Below are positions 22,301 through 30,589 of a DNA stretch of 64,000 nucleotides, piece by piece (position 1 is the first letter of the stretch; every line of letters starts with the position of its first letter). This DNA comes from Heliocidaris erythrogramma (Eukaryota; Echinodermata; Echinoidea; Camarodonta; Echinometridae): assembly GCA_025617745.1 (NCBI GenBank), contig CM046856.1, positions 46,429,049 to 46,493,048 of the forward strand. Reading direction: 5' to 3'. The notes beneath the pieces are model-generated. The model was not told the origin of the DNA. It was given only the letters and a program-made list of their open reading frames with translations, and ran no database searches. The position numbers were made by a program, and so were the translations under genes.

Positions 22301-23088
22301 GATTTCATTTTTGTAAATATCTTTTCCAACATTGGTGAGTTGAATTTATTGTATTTCTTGGATATTTTGGGGTCGGTTTTTGAAAATTAAATGCCGATTT
22401 TGAGTGAATATTGGTGACTTTTGTGCAGTGGTGTTTTAAAAAGATGAGGTGTATGACTGCCTACATTATACACACGAAGTATAGGAATGTACCTATGAGC
22501 ATGTATGAGTGGGCCTATATGAGTTTCAATTAAATATAGGCCTAGCCAAAAATGCACAGTGATGCAGTTTAGGTATGGGATGTGTGATGGCTGCGTTACT
22601 ACAGTCGGCAATGGCGTGTACCTATGAGTGACATGTTGCACCTTCTGCTTGAACTTAAATTGAAGAGCTCCAAGGAGGTGCAGTTGACGACAGCAGGTGG
22701 CAGGGAATTCCAGTCTGATAGCGTCTGGGTAGAACGTTGTTTGGTAGGCTAGTCATGCTAGTACAGGTGAGTTCTAGCAAAGGGAACCCTGAACTTCCCA
22801 ATCCCATTCAAGAAGATGCGCTTGCAACAATGATTTTGATTGGTCAGTACCGATTAGTTGCAACTTGCAATCAATCGCAACTTTCTTACAACACCCCATT
22901 ATTGTAACGTTAGACTGATCTTGTCATGCTTGTGCATTCGGGCTTACCTTCAGAGCACACGCGTGTCCCGCTGTCGTCCATGGAGCTCCTCCATCTATAC
23001 CGATAATGCAGGCTCTGTCGCAATGGGCGGTACCTGAGGCGTCCTTAGTCTGGGCGACAAGGTTATCGATGTAAGAATCCCAAGACAT
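4217..23088 (-). CDS. profilin: Profilin, complete three-exon coding sequence
   Basis: Profilin is a small cytosolic protein that binds monomeric actin, promotes nucleotide exchange on it and delivers it to growing filaments; it also binds proline-rich proteins and phosphoinositides. The coding exons on the minus strand are 23088-22948 (47 codons), 6433-6250 (61 codons plus one base) and 4314-4217 (32 codons including TAA). They join in frame to 140 residues, the length range of echinoid profilins. The N-terminus MSWDSYIDNL carries the Trp and Tyr of the poly-proline site. The middle exon has GPNIARCF and YQFLREED, and the last exon ends AEYLESLNM. All four splice sites fit consensus: donors GTAAGC and GTAATG, acceptors TTGCAG and CTACAG. 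Intron 1 is about 16.5 kb and full of transposons; intron 2 is 1.9 kb. The start was chosen because it matches the family N-terminus and has A at -3. I recognised the family from conserved residues without a database search. Confidence 0.95.
5568..5693. repeat. Fold-back MITE with GATGAAACGCTCCCC arms
   Basis: The arms GGGGAGCATTTCATCA and TGATGAAACGCTCCCC pair with each other, and a second inverted pair (GTGATTTTTACCGA / TCGGTAAAAATCAC) lies inside. The element is in profilin intron 2. Half of a related copy lies at 38502-38596. Confidence 0.7.
5855..5950 (-). repeat. SINE-type 3' tail fragment
   Basis: On the minus strand this reads a GCGCTTAGAAACATTTGTAT segment, then GCGCAATATAAATGTTATG and an ATT-rich tail. 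It resembles the 3' end of tRNA-derived SINEs, as in the fuller copy at 46905-47285. No tRNA-like head is visible, so I call it a truncated fragment. A perfect 13-bp-stem hairpin with a 3-base loop follows at 6019-6047. Confidence 0.45.
6250..6433 (-). CDS. profilin: Profilin exon 2
   Basis: The exon follows TTGCAG, begins LQGSEGPNIARCF and ends at SSKT plus one base before GTAATG. It contains FTPFMSGGI and YQFLREED, and the basic segment LGKKKGQG that lies near the actin and phosphoinositide surface in profilins. The phase 1 end matches exon 3. Confidence 0.95.
6870..7290. repeat. Degenerate tandem repeat of a GACCTTTG..GTTTGAAGTTCAC unit
   Basis: Units containing TGACCTTTGACC-like words, AATCACTTTGTCTCA, GTGATGCA and AAGTTTGAAGTTCAC recur at a spacing of about 120-130 bp, for example at 7007-7080 and 7130-7216. 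The region is inside profilin intron 1. No coding frame is conserved between units. Confidence 0.5.
7325..7980. repeat. Possible GC-rich inverted-repeat element
   Basis: The left part (GGCCCGGCC, then TGTAAATGCACG and ATGCGGTACC) and the reverse complement of the right part (GTTTACAGTGCAGGGCCGGG, then TTGCGGTACTCGG) align imperfectly, suggesting long degenerate inverted repeats. A sharp hairpin (GATCATGACATCAT and its complement) lies at 7416-7448. The boundaries are uncertain. Confidence 0.4.
7981..9079. other. Intronic DNA without a gene
   Basis: The stretch holds a degenerate repeat of GTGATATTATTTGTT..GATCCTATTTCGTCT at about 8053-8110 and 8168-8230 with a weaker third copy near 8395, and a cluster of TATTCGAA words at 8755-8815. 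No exon is supported. Confidence 0.5.
9080..9323. repeat. Fold-back MITE with perfect 49-bp inverted repeats
   Basis: The left arm at 9080-9128 begins AGATGTTGAAAGCTGCGTGC. The right arm at 9275-9323 is its exact reverse complement, with a 146-bp spacer. No coding capacity survives. Perfect arms suggest recent insertion or arm homogenisation. Confidence 0.85.
9324..10403. other. Intronic DNA ending in a CCGTACGTACG word cluster
   Basis: No exon was recognised. From about 10190 to 10320 the words TCCGTACGTACG and AATAAATTATT alternate. The flank CGAAGCCCCAAACATGCCA (about 10158-10176) with the cluster recurs in reverse complement at about 14517-14622, on the far side of the two hAT-like copies. 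Confidence 0.5.
10412..11338 (+). mobile_element. hAT-like non-autonomous transposon, copy A
   Basis: The element is 927 bp. It begins TAAGTCTGAGTC and ends GACTCAGGCTTA, giving short terminal inverted repeats; a weaker inner match around CCGGTGCATCGAT extends the arms to about 90 bp. The exact 8-bp sequence AATATTTC flanks both ends (10404-10411 and 11339-11346), which marks a transposition event. Eight-base duplications are typical of the hAT superfamily, but the termini do not match the usual hAT start and no transposase frame is present. Copy B at 13185 is in the same orientation. Confidence 0.85.
11347..13184. other. Spacer between the two hAT-like copies, no gene
   Basis: No exon was recognised. 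Features are a CGCGCGCGCG run near 11630, a GA-rich tract near 11675-11705 and a hairpin at 12707-12739 with a 13-bp stem (CGGAGTTATCACA). Open frames up to about 87 codons here look like chance frames. Confidence 0.5.
13185..14109 (+). mobile_element. hAT-like non-autonomous transposon, copy B
   Basis: The element is 925 bp and colinear with copy A, differing by scattered substitutions and a few short indels. It begins TAAGCCTGAGTC and ends GACTCGGGCTTA. The exact 8-bp duplication GTTGTTGC lies at 13177-13184 and 14110-14117. The target differs from that of copy A, so the two copies inserted independently and do not result from a segmental duplication. Confidence 0.88.
14118..15359. other. 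Intronic DNA without a gene
   Basis: The stretch includes the inverted counterpart of the 10.2-kb CGTACGTACG cluster (about 14517-14622). No splice-bounded open frame was recognised. Confidence 0.45.
15360..15830 (-). repeat. Dispersed block with two divergent splice-donor-like ends, copy 1
   Basis: On the minus strand a short open stretch (residues like SSSxKRKTTV) ends in ATTGTAAGTACC at about 15520. On the plus strand an unrelated stretch ends in TTTAGGTAAGTGGCATC near 15790. The same two divergent ends occur in opposite orientation at about 30640-31290, and the first alone at 19840-20045. Both arrays also share a GCTGCCGCAGTA end. The family is unknown; it could derive from a gene's bidirectional promoter region or from transposon ends. 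Confidence 0.5.
16306..16660 (+). pseudogene. THAP zinc-finger gene, frameshifted
   Basis: The frame from ATG at 16306 begins MPNRCIVAGCSKTPKDG and continues LHHFPKD and LRKLWVAKV. These supply the first Cys pair (C-x4-C), the conserved FP and the Trp of the C2CH THAP DNA-binding domain. The second half (CSDHF, the Cys and His ligands) follows at about 16460 in the next frame. The segment matching the C-terminal AVPTIF box (SAIPTI) is in a further shifted frame near 16563. At least two frame shifts and stops break the gene, so it cannot make a full domain. THAP domains bind DNA and form the N-terminus of P, Kolobok and related transposases. Confidence 0.8.
16640..16709. repeat. Hairpin inside the THAP element
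   Basis: The arms GTAGACCGAAAATTCTGTC and GACAGAATTTTCGGTCTAC are perfect complements, and the match resumes with CGTTCGTTAG / CTAACGAACG toward the centre. It lies directly after the broken THAP frame. Confidence 0.85.
16719..16758. repeat. Perfect 40-bp palindrome
   Basis: The sequence AACTCCAGGGAGCTCCAACG is followed with no spacer by its exact reverse complement, centred on ACGCGT. It lies nine bases after the preceding hairpin. Spacer-free palindromes of this length are unstable in many hosts, which makes its presence notable. Confidence 0.9.
17641..17825 (-). repeat. Exon-like block with splice donor, copy 1
   Basis: This is one of four copies of a block ending in GGTCACAAA..CTG|GTAAGTTTT; here the donor-like junction is at 17673/17672 on the minus strand. 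The part encoding residues like FQETLFKGH is partly diverged. It lies directly beside the THAP element, which interrupts the larger repeat to which this block belongs. Confidence 0.55.
17826..19059. other. Intronic repeats without a recognised gene
   Basis: Three ATTCGGTCAC/G words occur at 18130-18340 and a fourth, inverted, near 18593. A segment at 18930-19020 (ACGCCATTGCCGACTGTGT, then ATCACTGTGCATTTTTGGCT) is a family repeat that recurs near 15850, 21130-21215 and 22540-22625. No exon is supported. Confidence 0.5.
19060..19269 (-). repeat. Exon-like block with splice donor, copy 2
   Basis: On the minus strand the block runs from a GGGCTCCCTTCATCATAATC start region to the donor-like CTG|GTAAGTTTT at 19101/19100. 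It abuts the palindrome at 19270. Confidence 0.55.
19270..19404. repeat. GTACGTAC palindromic element, copy 1
   Basis: The near-perfect palindrome has outer arms CTACGAATACCTGGAAGGGC and the reverse complement, a CCAAACTGACG/CGTCAGTTTGG pair, and a TACGTACGTACGTAAT core. Copies 2 and 3 lie at 20779-20916 and 21439-21568. Confidence 0.85.
19405..19745 (+). repeat. Inverted segmental duplication, left arm
   Basis: This arm matches the reverse complement of 20444-20778 nearly base for base, including GTTTGCCCACAAAAACCTCC and GGTGCGTAACCATGTAGAGC. It contains a short open stretch ending GAGGGCTGTAAAT|GTAAGT near 19555, another donor-like end. Confidence 0.8.
19794..20045 (+). repeat. Exon-like KRKTTVNR block with donor-like end
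   Basis: An open stretch ending FFVSSSLKRKTTVNRKV runs into ATTGTAAGTAG at about 19920. The same residues recur at 31060-31140 and, diverged, on the minus strand near 15520-15580. The downstream sequence to GCTGCCGCAGTAAG is shared too. No protein family was recognised. Confidence 0.5.
20320..20567 (+). repeat. Two-copy 124-bp tandem duplication
   Basis: The unit starting CACATCAGCAAGCAATGGTC begins at 20320 and again at 20444, with nearly identical copies. The second copy is also the inner end of the inverted duplication with 19405-19745. Confidence 0.8.
20444..20778 (-). repeat. Inverted segmental duplication, right arm
   Basis: This is the reverse-complement partner of 19405-19745. Together the arms form a stem about 340 bp long with a loop of about 700 bp. 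The arm is bounded on its right by the GTACGTAC palindrome at 20779. Confidence 0.8.
20779..20916. repeat. GTACGTAC palindromic element, copy 2
   Basis: Arms CTACGAAGACCTGAAAGGGC and the near reverse complement flank a GACGACGTAAAAAAAT / ATTTTTTTACGTCGTC pair and a GTACGTAC-rich core. Confidence 0.85.
20930..21065 (+). repeat. Exon-like block with splice donor, copy 3
   Basis: An open stretch reads KLDADGTVSIAVIDKKDPKF and then QETLFKGHKTT, running into CTG|GTAAGTTTT at 21052/21053. No protein family was recognised. Confidence 0.55.
21439..21568. repeat. GTACGTAC palindromic element, copy 3
   Basis: Same structure as copies 1 and 2, but the right arm has lost part of the GTCGTCAGTTTGGCC segment. 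Confidence 0.8.
21569..21750 (+). repeat. Exon-like block with splice donor, copy 4
   Basis: The frame TTSAEGSLHHN.., then KYKLDADGTVSIAVIDKK and ETLFKGHKTT, is open from about 21595 to the donor-like CTG|GTAAGTTTT at 21737/21738. Copies 3 and 4 share this open frame. Confidence 0.55.
21796..22947. other. Profilin intron 1, exon-1 proximal part
   Basis: Open frames of 111 and 116 codons overlap on opposite strands at 21953-22316, with CpG-containing sequence (CGCGATCGCG, GCGCCCGCGGCG) but no recognised family. At 22540-22630 lies another copy of the GTCGGCAATGGCGTGTACCT repeat. At 22660-22800 is a fragment (CAGCAGGTGGCAGGGAATTC) that resembles dispersed transposon 3' ends but cannot be assigned. 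Confidence 0.4.
22948..23088 (-). CDS. profilin: Profilin exon 1 with start codon
   Basis: ATG is at 23088-23086, preceded by AAAT (A at -3). The exon reads MSWDSYIDNLVAQTKDASGT and includes GIDGGAPWTTAGH, ending at LK before GTAAGC. The phase 0 end matches exon 2. Confidence 0.95.
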
Positions 23089-23560
23089 ATTTGAAATATA
23101 TCAATACAAGAAATGAACGTCAAAAGTTTAAATATCACCGTCCAGTGTCAATGAGTGAGACTGTCGGCATTAACAAATAGGGTTTCCGTGAGGTCTATGA
23201 ACAGATAATTAAAATGGCTACTAACAATGTCCGCATGTGCTACTGGTACGTACGTACACTACTTACGTCGCGATATATGTATGCATGTGCTATTCAAATG
23301 CGCGTGCTCGCAATCGCAAGATCAGATCGGATCAAGCTCGCTCATTTCGCTCGCATACCTCAACGTTACCAAAATCGTTCATGGCCTGGTGCTCCCGCGG
23401 TTCCCGCACCCGGCGCCCGTATAACGTATGATTTTCGAAGCCGATCAATCGTGTGCGCGCGCTTTTTGTGGCAACCACATTTTTTTTTCCTTCAAAGGTC
23501 AAGGCGCATGCGCTCGTTGTTCAAGCTCAGTCTGCAAACACAGACCCTAATTTGACACTT
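23089..23560 (-). promoter_or_regulatory. Profilin 5' untranslated and promoter-proximal region
   Basis: This is the sequence directly upstream of the profilin start on the minus strand. It is AT-rich for about 110 bp, then becomes mixed with CpG-containing words (GCGCATGCGC, GCGCGCGC) at 23300-23520. No TATA box could be placed with confidence, and a 5' non-coding exon cannot be excluded. Confidence 0.4.
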
Positions 23561-24119
23561 TATCAGAAAACCGTTGTGTCTTGAGAGAAGCCTAACCCAG
23601 CAACCTACTGGTCGAGTCAGGAGCAGCTATAGTAGGGCTCACATAAGTAATTCACGGCCCCATTCACTCACGTGTTATAACGAAGGTTGTCTATAAATCA
23701 TATTTTGAACACCCCTCGGTAGAAATCGTTTAAATTCACAGAATAGAGACAAAATATAAATATCTCTCAAATAAAGTACCTAATTTGGGCACTTTCCCGG
23801 CGTTAAAAAAAGATATTTAGGCTGAAACAAGGCTAGCCGTAATTTCAGCCCATTTGCACATAGAAACAGTGGAAGTGCACAAGTGATAAAATAAGTCCTT
23901 TAAAAATAATAAAAAGCTAGCCAACTTCGGCTAAGGTGTCAAATTGAAAAAGAGTACGTCTATTAAACACCATTTACGCTTTTTAAATTTACTGAGGACA
24001 ATCAATCGATTTTATATGAATATTTCTAATCAATTAATTTCAAATAATCTTGCTCCGCCTCACCGGCATGCATTGCGAGCGGATGAATTACTTATGTGTG
24101 CCCAGTACAGGGCCTATGG

Positions 24120-24750
24120 TAGCCTTAAGCAGCTCTCATACATCTGAGAATGTTCATTACGAAAAGGTACGATTCTTTGCGACAAAAAAATCGCAGATTT
24201 TCCCAGCATTTCGTAATGAACATTCGCAGAGGTTCGTAACGTTCGTAAATGTTCGTAAGAATTCGCAGCCGAGTGCAGGCTTCGCAGAATTTTTTCAACA
24301 TGTTCAAAAATTTCAGGAAACGTAACTATTCGTAATGTAACGTAACATATTCGTATTTCATTCGTATCTATCGTAACTCATTCGTATATTTCGTAACTCA
24401 TTCTTAATGACTTGACAGCCATAAGAATTTGATACGAATTAATGCAAATATTACGAATATCTGCGAATTATCCATGGTGAACAGTGTACAATTGGAAACT
24501 GAAAATGTGGAGAGAATGTCATGAAAAGTTGCTGTAGAATTGTGAAACGCGCGGAAAACGCGCGGAAAATACGTCACTTCCGGTTATATCGCATATAAAT
24601 CGCAAACATTCGTAACTTTTCCGTAACTTTTTCGTAACTGTTCCGTAAGTATCGCAGTCAATCGCAAACATTTGTGGATTTTCACATCGTTACCATTCGT
24701 ATCCAAATTCGTAAAATATTCTCGCATGTATGCGAGAGGCTTTACAGTGT
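24120..24750. mobile_element. Inverted-repeat element packed with TCGTA/TCGCA words
   Basis: The left end (CTCTCATACATCTGAGAATG, then ATTACGAAAAGGTACGA) and the reverse complement of the right end (CTCTCGCATACATGCGAGAA, then TTTTACGAATTTGGATACGAA) form imperfect terminal inverted repeats. Between them more than twenty TCGTAA, TCGTAT or TCGCA words occur in two clusters (24160-24390 and 24580-24720). A GCGCGGAAAA tandem pair lies near 24547. Subterminal clusters of short words are typical of transposase-binding sites. The superfamily is not identified. Confidence 0.6.
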
Positions 24751-26026
24751 ACACACTCTTTTAAGACTGACCAGGATTTGTGCCTGCAACTAGTTCAAGC
24801 TCATCATCCTAAGATTAAGAGGGGATTCTCAATGGTTTACAATGTAGGCCTACAGCCATTCCTTGCGAGGATGGATTTATGCCATTATTTTGCTTCAACT
24901 AGTTCACAGTCATTCTTTCCCCGCTTGATCATGCCATATACAGACTAACCATTTTAAACACTAAAAGTGGGTACCTTAAAATTGCTTGAAGATGGATCTT
25001 ATTCAAGAACACCCTTTAAAAAATATTTATTGATGGGCACACTTGATGTGGTTGTGGGCCCTCTTTTCTCTACCCCCTCCCCCCTCCCCCCCCCCAAAAA
25101 AAAGAAAAAAATAATAAAAATAAAAAATATTTAAAAAATGAAGAAAAAAAATCATACCACCCCCTGATCCCGGAATAATTTGCTTTCATTACAAGCAGAA
25201 TATTTTAACTTAATTGCAGATGTTTAAAAAGCAATTTGAGGGAAACAGTGAGAAAACTAATAAGGAAGCTTGATTTTTCAAACATGAAAAACTGGAAAAT
25301 AGTGGAAATCACTAGGACAAAATGGCCCTAATTTTATGACGTCATTCCCTCAATATTCATCAACCGTTTTGTTTACTATAGTTGTTGTGAGATCAATTCA
25401 ATTCATTTCAATTTATTTCAACCAATCAAACTTATAGCAATAACATAGTACAGTGGACTAGTAATGCAACAGTTTGAATGAGAGGTTTGGGATCCCTAGG
25501 AAGCAGAGCTTGTGGATGGGCCCCTTTTAGGTAATATGAGTAAATAATGTATATTATATATTAAGAAATAAGATGGCAAGATGAAATATAGGTACAAAGA
25601 GTTTAACTTATTTACAGAAGTATGAGTATACACACATAAACACACCCACACACGCACGCACACACACGTCATAATGACTTCCTGAGTTTCAAATACATGC
25701 ACCTTGGAGTCTACCAAATAGATATTTTTGACACATAATATTTTGAACCTAGAATGGTACTAGTCCTGATTTTTCAGGGGCAGGTTATTCCATTATTTAA
25801 GACAAAATATTGAAAATGAGTTAAGAAACAGTATGAGTTCTTACGTAAGATTGATGAATAAGATTTCTCTTATATTACTAGCAGAAGTAGCCCGTGGACA
25901 TCCACGGGCGCTAGCTGTGTTTATGATTAATCACCGTACCGTTAATTTGTCACAATAATCAAGTGAATAAATAAAAAAGTCGGATAAAGTTATTTTTTAC
26001 CAAAAAGTATTTACAACATGCGCATT
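24751..26026. other. Intergenic DNA, no gene recognised
   Basis: The stretch holds C-, A- and AT-rich low-complexity tracts at 25068-25150 and a CA-rich tract near 25640-25670. No exon or transposon domain is recognisable. Confidence 0.45.
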
Positions 26027-26397
26027 GGCGGATCAGGGTGGGGGTACTTCCGGTCCGTGCCCTTCCAACCCCCCTTTTGGAAGGAAAGTATGCATTTTGA
26101 CCATGTACGATCCGCCCTTTTGTCGATTTTGCCCCCCCCCCCCCTTTTTTAGAATGAAAACCTTTTTTTGCTTGTCAAAGAATTATGCAGAGACCCCCAT
26201 AACCACCACTCCTGAGCGAATTTTGGAGGTCTGGACGTAAAGAAAAATTGTCGCCACCTCCCCCCCCCCCCCCTCCCCTCCCCCACTACTGAGCGACTTT
26301 CCAAGAACCTGGCAAGACCAAAAAAATACAGGTCTGCCTTTTCCAAAAGTTGACAACCCTGTGTGCCCCACCTTATACTAAATTCTGGATCCGCCCG
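26027..26397. repeat. Repeat bounded by GGCGGATC..GGATCCGCC
   Basis: The left end GGCGGATCAGGGTGG and right end AATTCTGGATCCGCCC are inverted. The interior is rich in C runs and CCCC/GGGG tracts. A related GGGGCGGATCCAGGATTTT end occurs at 57011. Confidence 0.5.
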
Positions 26398-27163
26398 TGA
26401 ACACGTGAGTATGTCTTATTTACCCAAAGCTTGCATGAGTTTAAAAAAAAATTACATTTTCATCTTGATGAAGATTAATGATAATTATGGATATAATAAT
26501 GTTCCAGTACAATATCCATGCATAGACCTAGATGGAGCGATTTGATCTTTCCATGTTTCTGTGGTTTAATACTCGGAGAAATCAAGGGCATGAAAACATA
26601 ACATCCATAATTAGCGGTACGTCCCCTGTAAAGGATGCAAAAATGAGAGAAAAAAAATGAATATGTCATTTTATTTTCAGGGGTATTATGACCCCCTTAT
26701 ATGGGTCTTGGGAGGACCGACGGATTGAATTTTCCCTAGATCCTACTCCCCCTTCCCAGATGTCATCCCATCACCCCCAGCGCGAGGGGAGAAGGGATTA
26801 ATATCATTATACGTATTCATATCATAGTGGAAATAATTTCGTAGGAATTTTATGTTTCTGTTGTTGTTTTTTTGTTAGTTTTTGTTAGTTTTTTGTTTGT
26901 TGTTGTTGTTGTTGTTGTTTGGGGGGGGGCTCCTTCTTTACACCGTTGCAACCGATATTCCTAAGTGATGTGATCTCCTACACATCCCCTCCCCCGAATG
27001 ATGTCCACACATCAGTTTCGTCTGTCATATCTAAGGGAATGAATTGAGGCGATATAACATCCTTCCAAAGGTATGAAGGCCATTCCCCATTCATGTCTGT
27101 TGGTAGTTGTCGCATAACTTATGCGACAAACACCCAAATGTGCGGTTAGGTAAACCCTAGACA

Positions 27164-27345
27164 CTACCCTAACCCTAACCCTACACTCCAAAGCCTACCC
27201 CTTCCGCGGATCTCTTTATCATCTCTGAATTTGATATCCTTTTTCTTGATTTTTGCTTTTTTGGATACCATAAACGCGTCACCCGGGTTATGTGCTTCAG
27301 CGAGACATGCAACCCCCCCCCCCCCCCCCCCCCCCCCGGCCCCAG
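27164..27345. repeat. Short telomere-like repeat and a poly-C tract
   Basis: ACCCTAACCCTAACCCTA occurs near 27167-27184 (about three CCCTAA units), followed at about 27311-27338 by a C run of more than 25 bases. Three units are too few to mark a telomere fusion. A degenerate similar patch lies at 56132-56155. Confidence 0.6.
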
Positions 27346-27843
27346 CGACTACAGTGAACTCATATACACACAAAACTGTGTATCATGTGAAGCCACAAAA
27401 TAATGATGTACCTCGAATATGCGTGAAACGTAGTACACGCAGTATAGGCTACATGTAGAACACAGTGCGCTGTGCATGTGCGAACTATTAGCGCCGTGTA
27501 CATTGAAGCCATACATGCGACTATGGACTTTGAGTCTATGCTTGGAGTATACACGCTGTTCTAATTTGGCATACCTCCCCTTCACAGGTAAAGGGTATGG
27601 GTTGCCTCGGCATGAAGCTATAACCCGCTTCATGGGTTGGCAGAATGATTAGGCCTACTCCCTGCGGAAATTCAATGTTTCAAAAATGAATTTATGAAAT
27701 ATGGACGGGACGTCAGCCCTTAAGAAGTGCCTCCCACCACTCTAAGAACCCTTCCCCACCCGTGGGTACCAAAAGGCGGGGACCGAAACGGCCAGGGAAG
27801 GAGCCTATTTGAACCAAAAAAAGAGCCTCAAATCCTTAGTGTA

Positions 27844-28371
27844 TTATATTATAAGATTATTATAATGGTGGAGGGCAGAGTTTGCCATAAACACATCTTT
27901 CAAGAATGAACACTGAGTAGAGGATTGAAATTTAAACATCAAAATCAAACAATTAAGAGAGACCAATTCATCAAAAGGCAAGATATGTAATTGTATAAAC
28001 AAAGGAGTGCTAGGACTTCTGTAATTTGAATTGGTTATGAACCTGATAGCTTTCTTTTGGAGAACCTGCAACTTATAGGCCTAGATATGACTCCTAAATG
28101 TATGTCCCCAAGCAATATTACAGTACATCAAATGAGGCACAACAATACTATTATACAGAGTGACTAAGGTCTGTTGGGGTAGAAAGAACCTCAGTTTAGA
28201 AATTACATCAACACTCCGAGACACTTTTGAACATGCAGGGTCTGAGACAAGCATGCAGGGTCTGAGAAGTGGTCTAACGATTCCTACATCCAAGACTTGT
28301 AGCAGATGTTTTGTTTCTTTCTGGTGGCAGCATACACTCACTTCTCTGTCTTCCCAGTTTAGTTGCAAAAC
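27844..28371 (-). pseudogene. LINE reverse transcriptase C-terminal fragment
   Basis: On the minus strand one frame reads SKLRFFLPQQTLVTLYNSIV, then PHLMYCNIAWG, an in-frame TAG near 28083, then LQVLQKKAIRFI. The order (LYNSIVVPHLMYCNIAWG, LQKKAIRFI) is the thumb region of CR1/L2/Jockey-type non-LTR retrotransposons. It lacks the catalytic core and is broken by at least one stop, so it is dead. Confidence 0.8.
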
Positions 28372-28989
28372 ATTTCCATGGTTATTTGCTCCTCAGGGGT
28401 GATCATGTAGAATATTTTAGTACAGAAATACGCTACCTATGCCTCTTCTAATGCCATATTAGAATAGGTGTAGGCATACTTCTCATATTCTGCTTTTATG
28501 CTATTCAGTTTTCACGCCGATGAAATCGGCAGGGTTATGTAAAGGGCTCCGTATGTTTGTTTGTTTGTTGGTTTGTTTTTGTTTGTTTGTGTGTGTGTGT
28601 GTGTGTTTGTTTGTTTGTGTACAAGATAACGAGAGAACGGGTGAATGGATTTGCACCAAATTTGCACCAGTTGACCCCTGCAAATTCTGTGTGACCTTGA
28701 AGTTTTGACCCTGTAGTAAAAGTAGGAACTTCAGTTCAGATAGTGACAGGAAAGAAACAAGAAAGTTTGATGACCCCAAACTTCGCCTGCCGATGCAGAA
28801 ATATTTTGGCCAATCAAAACACTCATTACTTCGTCTCACCAAAAATCTATTTCAGGTTTATGAATTTTAGAAGACCCATTATTTGCCATTTCACTTCAAA
28901 TCCGTACGAGCCTGCAATGAATATTCAAAGCCAACGTATCCCAGCAACAAGGGATTTTTCGCGCGCTTGAACTGTACTACTGCAAAATC

Positions 28990-30256
28990 GAACGTATAGC
29001 AATCGCGCGCGATTATAGGAATAACGCATGACGCGGAGTTGTTGAGCGACTATGCAGTGCACTCGAGGTTTCTTCTAAGCATGCGCACTGCACACGAGCC
29101 GCAGGCGAGTGTGCAGTGTGCATGCGAAGAAGAAACCGAGAGTGCACTGCATAGTCGCCAGACAACGACGGGAAAATGCGTTATTCCTTTTATAAGATGG
29201 CTAAGTAATTTCTAACGCGAGCCCAATATACTCTGGACGAGACAGAAATATAGAAGATTTACATTTAGAATACAAGCAAAATAACAATGAACATTTTGAA
29301 ATTAATATTCCACTTACCGTAGAAAAATTGGCTCCGGACTCTTCTCCGAGACTATTCGAGCCTTCGCTGAATATGCATATGATAATGCAAATCCATAGAG
29401 TCTACTCTTCATTCTTTTCTAACCATGACAATTCCGACTTTGACTTCTTTCAGGTATATACTAGGAGAATCGATCAGTCATTGTAGACAATCAGCATAAA
29501 ACATAACGATGTGATTCCCCAATGTATTATAAGCAGTGAACTAAACAGAGAACTAGGGATGTTTCCAAACTTCAACAACAATAAATACAAAACAAAGAGT
29601 TTGAAAAGTTTCCAACAGTTTCAAAAGATTCAACGTATTTACAGCAGCTAAAATAGGGTTTAATTGTTAATGGTCACGTTGCATCCATGGAAATGATATA
29701 CAGTGCTCAGAAATTACCTCGTTATATGAGGAATTTTGTTGTATTAGGTCTCTTTTTACCGAGTTTCCACTGTAAAGTCGTTCGTACGGTTCCCGACGAT
29801 ATCAGATAATGTGACGTAAGTTCAATTTCTTTTTCAACATGGTCTGGTGTACCAGGGTGGCAGTAGAAATAGATTTTGTGTGTTGTGTGAGCTACATGTA
29901 TTGCCGTGGATGCGAGTCGGATTAATATGTTAAAACAATATTAATTCTCCTTTTCTTTTACCAGTAACGTGCATGACTGAAAATTATATTTGAATATGAC
30001 ATTTTAATGAAATAATTTTTAACCTAACCAAGATATTGTTATCAAAACTTTATTTTTCATGGCTGTCATGGACCATAAACTATTGACAAGATCAAAATCT
30101 CGACATTGAATCAGTGCGCATGGGTCAAAATCGTGCGGATTGTCGATTTGGGTGCACAAAAAGTGCACGGCGTGCAGGGATAATCATTTTTCGAGAATGG
30201 TCACGTGGTACACTTTGACCAATCAGCCAGCTGGAAATTACTTAGCCATCTTATAA
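28990..30256. mobile_element. Insertion inside Helitron-like copy 1
   Basis: Relative to copy 2, this DNA lies between GCGCGCGAT and CCTTTTTTA. It begins with a fold-back (ATAGGAATAACGCAT ... ATGCGTTATTCC) containing a strong hairpin at about 29047-29158 (arms GCGACTATGCAGTGCACTC). A second inverted pair follows, TATAAGATGGCTAAGTAATT near 29201 and its complement near 30232-30252. At least two elements seem nested. No gene is visible. Confidence 0.5.
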
Positions 30257-30589
30257 ACCTTTTTTATCTACAACTTTTATCTACAACTTTTATCTACATC
30301 TTATCTTCTGTGCATTTCTGTTTATTTTCCCCGGTTCTTTCCACTTTGTTGTGGAAGTTTTTGTGATTTATTTTATCTTGGTGGACGTGTAGTACGTGAT
30401 TTTAATTGTTTTCGGTGAAAATCTGGTGAGTTTGTTCGACGTGAGTGAGGCTATCGCACTCGCGAGTGTTCGCATGTGTTGATCCGAGCGAGTGGGCTGT
30501 GTAGCTGTACGTACATAACTATACACAGCGCTGTCGCGAAGTGACGGCGTCTGGTCGGGCTAGGGAGTGACTTAGCCCCGGGACGCTGC

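Noticed and set aside
27164..27185. CCCTAA repeats as a telomere relic
   Set aside because: Only about three units are present next to low-complexity DNA, too few to argue for a telomere or a fusion point.
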